Shown here in pieces: positions 44,090 through 50,445 of a DNA stretch of 64,000 bases. The translations under genes were made by a program, and so were the position numbers. Source of the DNA: Chloroflexota bacterium (GTDB lineage: Bacteria > Chloroflexota > Anaerolineae > Promineifilales > Promineifilaceae); NCBI GenBank assembly GCA_022616275.1, contig JAKEFB010000181.1:26411-90410 (forward strand). Reading direction: 5' to 3'. The notes under the pieces were generated by a model. That model was given only the letters and a program-made list of their open reading frames with translations. It ran no database searches and was not told where the DNA came from. Numbering within the stretch: position 1 is the first letter of the stretch; every line of letters begins with the position of its first letter.

Positions 44090-44116
44090 AAAGCCCCCTG
44101 GGTGGCAGGGGGCTTT
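44090..44116. terminator. bidirectional intrinsic terminator
   Basis: AAAGCCCCCTG / CAGGGGGCTTT with a 5-base loop, flanked by an A-run on the left and CTTTGGCTTTT on the right. It lies between the convergent kinase and secreted-protein genes. Confidence 0.88.
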
Positions 44117-44148
44117 GGCTTTTGAACCGTCGAAACGGCCGTTGGGGT

Positions 44149-44970
44149 CTAGAAGCAACCTGGGCACATATAAGGGTCCCAGGCGAAATTCTCAATGCTG
44201 CCGCTGAAACCACCACCATCGCCGCCGATGTAGAGGGTGGTCGTTCCGTCGCTGAGGGGCATCGCTGCGTCATAGAAGGATACGCCCTGCCCAATTTCCA
44301 CGTCACTCAAGTAATAGTGGGCCAGACAGATTGGGGTGCCGCAAGCGTTGACCATATGGCCTCGCACCCGTTGGGCGGTCGAGTTTCTGAACTCAAAGCC
44401 ATTGCTGGGTGGAACGGTAACGCCCTGGACGCCGGTCTGTATCTGGTCACCATATTCCAGGCGGCTGTTGTAGACCTGAAAATGAATGTCGCCAGCGCTA
44501 TGGGCCAAAATCGGCAGCCAGGTATCTTGCTGCGTCGCCTGGACAGTCGCCTCGGCCCAGATACCACGCATATTAGCGGCGACAAAGTCAGGCCAGGGCT
44601 CGTTCAGCTCCTTCTCGGCCAGCCATTGCACCCGCTCAGCAAAACTGCTGATTTCGCAGCTAAGAAAGTCTCCTGCCCCATCTAACTGTAGGGCATCGTT
44701 ATCAATTTTGGCATCGCCCTCAAGGGTACAGTCCACTGTTTCCGTAAAAGAAGCACTCTGGTCCTGGTCAGAGGTATCTTTATAGGTAATCGTGACGATC
44801 CGCCGGACATCCACGGCGGCGCTAAAATTGCCGGTGACCAGAAAGCTGGCCCCAGTATACTTTTTTACTGGCAGATAACTGGCCTGGGCTTCATAAACGG
44901 GAGCAAATAAAAACAGCGTCATCAAAATGAGTACTGCTAACGCCATGAACTTCATCCGATTATTTGGCAT
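44149..44970 (-). CDS. secreted protein of unknown function
   Basis: A 273-aa exported protein: MPNNRMKFMALAVLILMTLF then FAPVYEAQA is a signal peptide. The mature part is beta-rich with YTGASFLVTGNFSAAVDVRR, VTITYKDTSDQDQSASFTET and several Cys (VDCTLEGDAK, SCEIS, NACGTPICLAHYY, and the end DPYMCPGCF). The last segment GGDGGGFSGSIENFAWDPY resembles a laminin-G/concanavalin-like end. The ATG at 44970 is chosen because GGAG ends 8 bases before it; an in-frame ATG at 45000 lies ahead of that site. No close family was recognised. Confidence 0.75.
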   Translation of the reverse strand: MPNNRMKFMALAVLILMTLFLFAPVYEAQASYLPVKKYTGASFLVTGNFSAAVDVRRIVTITYKDTSDQDQSASFTETVDCTLEGDAKIDNDALQLDGAGDFLSCEISSFAERVQWLAEKELNEPWPDFVAANMRGIWAEATVQATQQDTWLPILAHSAGDIHFQVYNSRLEYGDQIQTGVQGVTVPPSNGFEFRNSTAQRVRGHMVNACGTPICLAHYYLSDVEIGQGVSFYDAAMPLSDGTTTLYIGGDGGGFSGSIENFAWDPYMCPGCF

Positions 44971-45142
44971 TTCATGGTCTCCTTCATAAATGAATGGCAA
45001 TAAATTAACGCGAATTATCGCGAAATAAAAATTCGTGCTAATTCGCGTGAATTCGATGCTTTTTCATCTATCTGACGCCTGGTCTTACTTGTCCACATTA
45101 TGCCTCAAAGAAAACCGGCTGTCTGTCGCTCGTTTTACGCAT

Positions 45143-45184
45143 TTTTGTCGAATTGCCCGCCTCTTTTGTCGAACACGTTCGACA
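45143..45184. promoter_or_regulatory. TGTCGAA repeat/palindrome cluster upstream of the secreted-protein gene
   Basis: TTTTGTCGAA occurs at 45143-45152 and 45164-45173, exactly 21 bases apart (two helical turns). The second copy is half of the palindrome TGTCGAAC-AC-GTTCGACA at 45167-45184. Such spacing suggests a dimeric regulator bound twice. It is about 170-210 bases upstream of the 44,970 start. Confidence 0.45.
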
Positions 45185-45200
45185 GACTGCCGACAGGGTA

Positions 45201-45234
45201 GCAGTAAAACAATTTTAGAAAATTGTTTTACTGC
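45201..45234. repeat. 34-bp palindrome at the response-regulator stop (copy 2)
   Basis: Perfect 16-bp arms GCAGTAAAACAATTTT / AAAATTGTTTTACTGC with a 2-base centre. The right end enters the stop codon of the response-regulator gene. Its inner 28 bases match the palindrome at 40,410-40,437 with compensated changes. No T-tract follows, so it is either an unusual terminator hairpin or a protein-binding site. Confidence 0.75.
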
Positions 45235-46232
45235 TATACCAGATTGTGTTGGATGGCAAATTTGACGAGGGCGGGGAGGTCGTGGATGTCCAGCTTGTCC
45301 ATAATGCGCTGGCGGTAGGTGCTGACCGTGGATTTGGAGAGGACGAGCAGGGTGGCAATCTCGGCGTTGGACCTGCCCTGGACCAGGAGCTGGAGGACCT
45401 CAACCTCCCGGGTACTGAGATTGAGAAGAGGATTGGCCAGCAAGCTTTGGTTATTGGAAGGAAGCTGGGTGAGTTCACTCGTTACCTGCTGAGTCTGTTG
45501 CCGGACGCCCTGCAAAATGTCCAGGGCAGCGTTCACCTCGTTGAGAGCCTGGGAGAGGCCAACCTGTTTGACCAGGATCTGCCGGACTTGCTCCAACCGG
45601 AGGGCCAACAGGGTCAGCTCCCGGCCGATCTCTTCATTCACGACTTGAGCCAGATCCTGGTTGTGTTGCTGCTGGTTTTCGACAAAGAGGTTGGTCAGGT
45701 CACGCAATTGCTCGCTCTGCTGGTGAACCAGGTCAAAGAGGTGCTCTTTCTCTTCCTGGCTCCGCTTGCGCTGGGCAATCTCCGCTTCCAGGGCGGCCGT
45801 CCGTTCCCGGACCCGCTCCTCTAATTGTTCATTCTGTTGCTGCAATTGGGCCTGCAACTCGCGGAGCGCCAGGTGGGTTTTCACCCGGGCCAGTATCTCG
45901 GCTTCTTCAATCGGCTTGACTACGTAGTCCACCGCCCCGGCTTCCAGCCCTTTGACGCGGTCGAGCGGGTCGGATAGAGCGGTCATGAAAATAATGGGAA
46001 TGGCGGCCGTTTCCAGGTTGGCTTTCAGGCGGCGGCAGGTCTCAAAGCCGTCGAGGCCGGCCATCTGCACGTCGAGCAGGATCAGGTCTGGCCGGGCAAA
46101 CCTGGCCCGTTCAATACCGGTTGCCCCGTTACGGGCGACGATAATCTCAAAGCCGTAAGCCTGCAAATAGTCAACGGCCACTTTGAGATTGGTGATATTG
46201 TCGTCAATGATCAGGATGATACGGCGTTTCAT
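45234..46232 (-). CDS. response regulator with REC, coiled coil and LuxR-type HTH
   Basis: A 332-aa response regulator. Receiver domain at residues 5-122 (RRIILIIDDNITNLKVAVDY, phospho-acceptor Asp54 in LILLDVQM, PIIFMTALSD, DYVVKPIE). A long Glu/Gln-rich coiled coil (about 130-250) replaces the usual short linker. The C-terminal LuxR/FixJ HTH (about 270-332) reads NLSTREVEVLQLLVQGRSNA, EIATLLVLSKSTVSTYRQRI, MDKLDIHD. The long coiled coil probably mediates dimerisation. It follows the hybrid kinase gene and probably receives its phosphate. The ATG at 46232 gives the standard REC start. Confidence 0.93.
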   Translation of the reverse strand: MKRRIILIIDDNITNLKVAVDYLQAYGFEIIVARNGATGIERARFARPDLILLDVQMAGLDGFETCRRLKANLETAAIPIIFMTALSDPLDRVKGLEAGAVDYVVKPIEEAEILARVKTHLALRELQAQLQQQNEQLEERVRERTAALEAEIAQRKRSQEEKEHLFDLVHQQSEQLRDLTNLFVENQQQHNQDLAQVVNEEIGRELTLLALRLEQVRQILVKQVGLSQALNEVNAALDILQGVRQQTQQVTSELTQLPSNNQSLLANPLLNLSTREVEVLQLLVQGRSNAEIATLLVLSKSTVSTYRQRIMDKLDIHDLPALVKFAIQHNLV

Positions 46233-46241
46233 CTCGTCAGT

Positions 46242-46302
46242 TACCCTCCCGGAGGTTGCGTGATAAGATCGGGCTTTCCTCATATCAACCTCCGGGAGGG
46301 TA
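46242..46302. repeat. inverted pair of AACCTCCGGGAGG elements, copy 2
   Basis: Perfect 17-bp arms TACCCTCCCGGAGGTTG at 46242-46258 and CAACCTCCGGGAGGGTA at 46286-46302, 27 bases apart. It shares the 13-base core with 19,836-19,901. It fills nearly the whole gap between the hybrid kinase stop and the response-regulator start, so on the mRNA it would form a hairpin that presents GGAGG just before the regulator. Confidence 0.75.
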
Positions 46303-46307
46303 CACAG

Positions 46308-48332
46308 CTACAAAAACTGTCCAATCAAAGCCACGATCTTTTCATCTTCAAAATCGGCCGCCAGCTCGCGCAGCCGGCGGGCAAACGGCTGGTACTTCTC
46401 ATCCTCTTTTTCCAGGGCCAGGGCTTGTTGTTGCAACCGTTCCATGCTGCCAAACCGGGCCAGCTCATAGAGCGCCTGTAACTGATCGGCCGGCGGTGAA
46501 ACGAGAATATCCACGCCGGCCGCGCCCTCGACCGGCGGGCCGGCGCCCCAGGCCGGCCCTTCCGGCGCTGCCCGGTACAACCACTCCAGGGCCAGGTGTT
46601 TCTCCAACAGGCTAAAAACCTGCTCTGTCTCAATTGGCTTGGCCAGAAAGTCGTTGCAGCCTAGGGCCAGGCTCTGGGCCTGGTCGTCTTCAAAGACGCT
46701 GGCGGAGACGGCGATAACCGGTATCGTCGCCAGTCCGGCCGTTTGCCGAATGTGGCCAATGACCTCCAGGCCACCCATACCGGCCATCACCAGGTCCAGG
46801 AAGATCAGGTCTGGCGGCTGCCTGCGAGCCTGGGCCAGTCCTTCGACGCCGCCTGGGGCCAGCCTGACCACAAAATCCAACGGAGCCAGCAGGTCTTGCA
46901 GCAACTGTAAATTTTGCCGATTGTCGTCAATGACCAGAATGTGCCGTCTTGGCCCTTTGTAGCCGCTTATCGTCGTTTCGATTCCATCCGGCGCGGCCGT
47001 TGGCGCCGGTTCCCAAACGGCCGGCGTTGCCACTTCAAACCAAAAACGGCTACCCTGGCCTGGCTCACTTTCCACTTCGATTTCTCCCCCCATCAACTGG
47101 ACCAGTTGTTGGCTGATGGCCAGCCCCAGCCCGGCGCCGGCCGCCTGCCGCCGGGGGTCACCAGCTTGCTCGAACGGTTGGAAGATTTGCGCCAGTTGGC
47201 CGGCGGCAATGCCGACACCGCTATCCTGGACCTCAAAGCGAAGCAGAGCTACCGAGGATGTCCCGTCTCCTTCGCCTGTCACCTGGGATTGAGTCCGCAG
47301 CGTCACGCCGCCTATCTCCGTAAATTTCACCGCGTTGCCCAATAGGTTCAGCAGCACCTGGCGCAGGCGCTTCCTGTCGGCCCAAATCCTGGCCGGCAGA
47401 TCGGGTCCGGTCTTACTGGCAAAGGTAATCCCCTTTTGTTGAGCCGCAATGGTGATCATCGCCTCAATCTCGCTCAGGAATGGCGGCAGCTCAAACTCCG
47501 TTGGATAAAGGGCGAGCTTGTGGGCCTCCACTTTAGAGAAGTCCAGGATGTCGTTAATCAGGGTCAAGAGATGTTTGCCACTGTCGTAAATCACGTCGAG
47601 CCTGGCCAACTGTTCGGCCGTCAGGTTGCCGTCCCGCTTGAGAATCTGGGCATACCCCATAATGCCGTTTAACGGCGTCCGCAGTTCGTGGCTCATGTTG
47701 GCCAGGAAGGCGCTCTTCGCCTGGCTGGCGGCTCTGGCCGCCTGTTCGGCCCGCTCCCGTTCGGCGACCTCCTGCTGCAAATCCCGGGTGCGCTCCTCCA
47801 CCCTTTGTTCCAGCACACTGTATAGATTGGCGTTTTCAATAGCCACGGCGGCCTGGTTGGCAAAGAGAACCAGCGGGTGGATGTCATCCTCGGCAAAACG
47901 GCCGTGAAACGACCGGTTCTCCACGTAAATGGCCCCTATCTTTTCGCTGGAAACAATCAGGGGCACACACATCACCGAGCGCAGCTCCAGCACGTGAACG
48001 CTCTTGGCCTGGGCAAAGCGGGGATCGCGCATGGCGTCTCGCAAAACCAGCGGCCGGCCGCTTTGGACCACCTCCTTGAGAATGGAGGTGCTGATCTGGT
48101 CCCTGGCCTGTCTGATTTCATTCCCCTGCCGGTCCTGCTTGACCCGGAAGTCCAGCTCGCCGTCGGGCTGCAAGAGGACGACAAAGCCCCGCTCGGCGTC
48201 CACCAACGCCAGCGCTTCGCCAATCACGTAGCGGAGCAGCGCTGCCAGATCCCTGGTCGCCGCCATACGGCAGCTTATCTGTAAAATGTGCTCAAGAAGG
48301 CCCTGTTCCATGCCTGGTCCAGCATCATTCAC
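46308..48332 (-). CDS. hybrid histidine kinase: GAF, HisKA, HATPase, receiver
   Basis: A 674-aa sensor kinase without membrane segments. GAF domain at about 20-180 (AALLRYVIGEALALVDAERG, LRSVMCVPLIVSSEKIGAIY), coiled coil, HisKA with His215 in NMSHELRTPLNG, ATPase with NLLGNAVKFTE and GAGLGLAI, receiver with Asp513 in LIFLDLVM, and a helical C-terminal tail. The cytoplasmic GAF suggests sensing of an internal small molecule or of another protein. I prefer the GTG at 48332 (GGAG 5 bases upstream, overlapping the DUF5519 stop); an ATG at 48311 is the alternative. It forms an operon with DUF5519 upstream and the response regulator downstream. Confidence 0.92.
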   Translation of the reverse strand: MNDAGPGMEQGLLEHILQISCRMAATRDLAALLRYVIGEALALVDAERGFVVLLQPDGELDFRVKQDRQGNEIRQARDQISTSILKEVVQSGRPLVLRDAMRDPRFAQAKSVHVLELRSVMCVPLIVSSEKIGAIYVENRSFHGRFAEDDIHPLVLFANQAAVAIENANLYSVLEQRVEERTRDLQQEVAERERAEQAARAASQAKSAFLANMSHELRTPLNGIMGYAQILKRDGNLTAEQLARLDVIYDSGKHLLTLINDILDFSKVEAHKLALYPTEFELPPFLSEIEAMITIAAQQKGITFASKTGPDLPARIWADRKRLRQVLLNLLGNAVKFTEIGGVTLRTQSQVTGEGDGTSSVALLRFEVQDSGVGIAAGQLAQIFQPFEQAGDPRRQAAGAGLGLAISQQLVQLMGGEIEVESEPGQGSRFWFEVATPAVWEPAPTAAPDGIETTISGYKGPRRHILVIDDNRQNLQLLQDLLAPLDFVVRLAPGGVEGLAQARRQPPDLIFLDLVMAGMGGLEVIGHIRQTAGLATIPVIAVSASVFEDDQAQSLALGCNDFLAKPIETEQVFSLLEKHLALEWLYRAAPEGPAWGAGPPVEGAAGVDILVSPPADQLQALYELARFGSMERLQQQALALEKEDEKYQPFARRLRELAADFEDEKIVALIGQFL

Positions 48333-48660
48333 GATTTCTCCGTTGCTTTCGGGCAATGTCGTAGGAACGGCGCAGAAGTTTGAGGGCCTGTTCGACGTCG
48401 GCTGGCTGGCGTATATAAAAGCTAACCCAGCCACTCTCCGGCAGGACGTGATGGGGCTGGGCCAGGCCGGCCGCGACAATTTCGTCCCGTACTCGCGTGG
48501 GAAAAGGAATATCTACCAGGGAATCGCCGTGGGTGTGGCCGATTTCTCGTTGCCCCAGCAGGTATTCTGTCCCACCGAAGCGGTGTGGCGCGGCCGTCAC
48601 CCCTTCCCAACTCAGCACTGTCTGCGTAATCGTCTCTCTAGCATTCTGTACCGGCATCAT
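48325..48660 (-). CDS. DUF5519 (luciferase-like) small protein
   Basis: A 111-aa protein with the DUF5519 pattern: VTAAPHRFGGTEYLLGQREI, GHTHGDSLVDIPFPTRVRDE, PHHVLPESGWVSFYIRQPAD and LKLLRRSYDIAR. The family is small, soluble and uncharacterised; conserved His residues (GHTHGD, PHHVLP) could bind a metal or ligand. Its end overlaps the kinase start by 8 bases, so expression is coupled to the two-component system. A role as an accessory sensor is inference only. Confidence 0.85.
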   Translation of the reverse strand: MMPVQNARETITQTVLSWEGVTAAPHRFGGTEYLLGQREIGHTHGDSLVDIPFPTRVRDEIVAAGLAQPHHVLPESGWVSFYIRQPADVEQALKLLRRSYDIARKQRRNRE

Positions 48661-48682
48661 CCCACCTTTCAGTCAGAGTATG

Positions 48683-48715
48683 GAGTTAGAGTGAGCCAAA
48701 GGCTCACTCTAACTC
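48683..48715 (-). terminator. hairpin at the end of the NmrA-like gene
   Basis: Perfect 15-bp stem GAGTTAGAGTGAGCC / GGCTCACTCTAACTC with an AAA loop, directly after the NmrA-like stop (48717-48719). No T-tract. The arms are made of short GAGTTAGAGT-type words. Confidence 0.6.
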
Positions 48716-48716
48716 T

Positions 48717-49616
48717 CTAGCTCCAGCCTGCACCGGCGCTAATGGGTTCCGGCTCGGCGTTCTCCCATCCGGTGCGGCGCAGCCATTGCTCCAGTGTTTG
48801 CAGGCCGGGATATATGCGCCGCAGGGCAGGAATGTCCGCCTGGTAGCCCGATTCGTTGAACCAGCGGATCATCTTCAAGGCCTCTTCGTCCGGCGGGCCG
48901 CTGTCCTGGGTCATTGGCCGGCCGGCAACTACAGGCCGGCCGATGACGCGGGCAAATGTCTCGGCGATTTGCGGCTCGGTCAATTCATCGCCGGCAATCT
49001 CAATCGCCCGGCCGAGGTACGCCTCCGGCTGCTCAAAGGCCAGGGCAACGAACGCGCCAATGTCGTCGGCGGCAATCAGTTGCAGCGTCTTGTCTGGCCG
49101 CAGGCCGAAGCCGGTAAAGGAGCCGTTCAAGATGGCCGGCCGGCTCCAGTTGTAATTGTCCATGAAAGCCACCGGCCGGAAGATGGTTGCCGGCAAGCCC
49201 AGCGCCCGGACGTGTTCCTCAATTTGCCACTTGCTCTCAAAATGAGGAATACCTGTCCGGCGTTCGGCCCCGCCGACCGACGAATAAACAAAGTGCTCCA
49301 CCCCGGCCGCCTGGGCGGCGTCGGCCAGGTTAATACCCTGGCGCACCTCGCCGGCCGCGCCAACGCCGGGCAACCAGAAGTTCTGGACGCTGAAGACGCC
49401 ATAAACGCCGTCCAGCGCCCGGTCCAACGACGCTGGGTCTTCCATGTTGCCTTCGACTACCTCCGCCCCGGCCGCAGCCAGCGCCTGGGCCTTGGCGCTG
49501 CTGGCGTCACGCGTCAACCCGCGCACCCGCCAACCCTTAGCCAGCAAATGCCGGCTAACCGCCCCACCCTGCTGGCCTGTAGCGCCACTAACCAGAATAA
49601 TTTTGTCGTTGTTCAT
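48717..49616 (-). CDS. NmrA-like NAD(P)-binding protein
   Basis: A 299-aa atypical short-chain dehydrogenase. The Rossmann motif is IILVSGATGQQGGAVSRHLL (residues 6-25). Further family marks are GVYGVFSVQNFWLPG, the GVEHFVYSSVGGAERRTGIP segment and FRPVAFMDNYNWSRP. NmrA/HSCARG-type proteins act as NADPH-level sensors or as quinone/aldehyde reductases; the exact substrate cannot be told. The active-site Tyr of classical SDRs is not evident. It lies downstream of the MarR gene on the same strand, with a MarR-type palindrome in between, so it is probably under that repressor. Strong GGAG before the ATG. Confidence 0.9.
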   Translation of the reverse strand: MNNDKIILVSGATGQQGGAVSRHLLAKGWRVRGLTRDASSAKAQALAAAGAEVVEGNMEDPASLDRALDGVYGVFSVQNFWLPGVGAAGEVRQGINLADAAQAAGVEHFVYSSVGGAERRTGIPHFESKWQIEEHVRALGLPATIFRPVAFMDNYNWSRPAILNGSFTGFGLRPDKTLQLIAADDIGAFVALAFEQPEAYLGRAIEIAGDELTEPQIAETFARVIGRPVVAGRPMTQDSGPPDEEALKMIRWFNESGYQADIPALRRIYPGLQTLEQWLRRTGWENAEPEPISAGAGWS

Positions 49617-49652
49617 GGGAATCTCCTTTTAAAGTAATGAGCCATGAGCGCA

Positions 49653-49685
49653 GTTGGCAGAGTTGGGCGGCCCAACTCCGCCAAC
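49653..49685. repeat. hairpin between MarR and NmrA genes
   Basis: GTTGGCAGAGTTGGG / CCCAACTCCGCCAAC with a CGG loop and one mismatch. It lies between the MarR-type palindrome and the NmrA start. It may be a terminator for the MarR transcript or a structured leader of NmrA. Confidence 0.55.
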
Positions 49686-49707
49686 TACGAGCAATGAGTT
49701 TGGTTGA

Positions 49708-49719
49708 TTAGCCGGCTAA
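49708..49719. promoter_or_regulatory. MarR-type operator in front of the NmrA-like gene
   Basis: Perfect 12-bp palindrome TTAGCCGGCTAA, 89 bases upstream of the NmrA ATG. It differs by one base from the TTAGCCGACTAA in the MarR leader and resembles the SlyA-type consensus TTAGCAAGCTAA. Confidence 0.6.
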
Positions 49720-49817
49720 GCATCGCTCCGAATTTTTGGTGAGAGCCAGCTTTTCTAAGCACCAGGTGCAGTCGTACCCAACTCTCTACTCTAATTCCTC
49801 TAGCTCTTGCTCTCGCT

Positions 49818-50246
49818 CTAGCTCAAATTCTCTTGTAGTTGCAATAAGAAGCGGCGGAGGAGGAGGCGCTCTTCGAGGGTGAAGTTGGCCAGGGTTTGCT
49901 GCTCCAGCCTCTGCCACATTTCCCGGACCGGTTCCTGCAAGGTCCGGCCGGTCTCTGTCAAGTAAACGCGGGACACCCGCTGGTCCTCCATGTCCTTCTG
50001 CCGCTCGACCAGCCCGGCTTTCTCCATCCGGTCCAACATCCGCGTCACCGTCGCCGGTTGCACACAGAGGTCGCCAGCTATTTCCGACTGGGTCAGGCCG
50101 TCCTGCTGCCACAGTTCCAGTAGGAACATCTCCTGCCCCACGTACAACTCAATATCGGCCAGCAGATCGGCCGTCTTGTTGCGGTGCATCTTGCACACCT
50201 GGACGATCAGATAGCCAATCGTTCCCTTAATTGCTTCCTCAGCCAT
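49818..50246 (-). CDS. MarR-family transcriptional regulator
   Basis: A 142-aa winged-helix regulator: LIVQVCKMHRNKTADLLADI, LWQQDGLTQSEIAGDLCVQP (HTH), ATVTRMLDRMEKAGLVERQK, DMEDQRVSRVYLTETGRTLQ (wing). Length and layout are typical. MarR proteins usually repress their own gene and a neighbouring detoxification or efflux gene and release DNA on binding phenolic or oxidative signals. The palindromes at 50,285 and 49,708 support autoregulation and control of the NmrA-like gene. The ATG at 50246 is the only good start. Confidence 0.93.
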   Translation of the reverse strand: MAEEAIKGTIGYLIVQVCKMHRNKTADLLADIELYVGQEMFLLELWQQDGLTQSEIAGDLCVQPATVTRMLDRMEKAGLVERQKDMEDQRVSRVYLTETGRTLQEPVREMWQRLEQQTLANFTLEERLLLRRFLLQLQENLS

Positions 50247-50284
50247 ACCAGTTCCGCTCTTGTTCCAGTCTCACAATCAGTTAC

Positions 50285-50296
50285 TTAGCCGACTAA
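50285..50296. promoter_or_regulatory. MarR-type operator in the MarR leader
   Basis: TTAGCCGACTAA, a 12-bp palindrome with one central mismatch, 38 bases before the MarR ATG and next to an AT-rich stretch (TATATTTTTA on the minus strand) that could be the -10 region. Matches the site at 49,708. Confidence 0.6.
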
Positions 50297-50445
50297 ATAA
50301 AAATATAGCATAAAAGGGCTGGGAGTCAACCTGTACCAAAGGACAGTCCATCTCCCAGCCTTTCATACGTATCTAAACGCCTGCCTACGCACCAATATTA
50401 AGAACTTATTCGCGCCATTCGTGAAGCGTTGTACGCTCATTGGCG

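Noticed and set aside
48311-48479. Longer N-terminus of the hybrid kinase from an ATG at 48479
   Set aside because: That segment lies inside the DUF5519 gene in another frame and its composition is not protein-like; GTG 48332 or ATG 48311 fit better.
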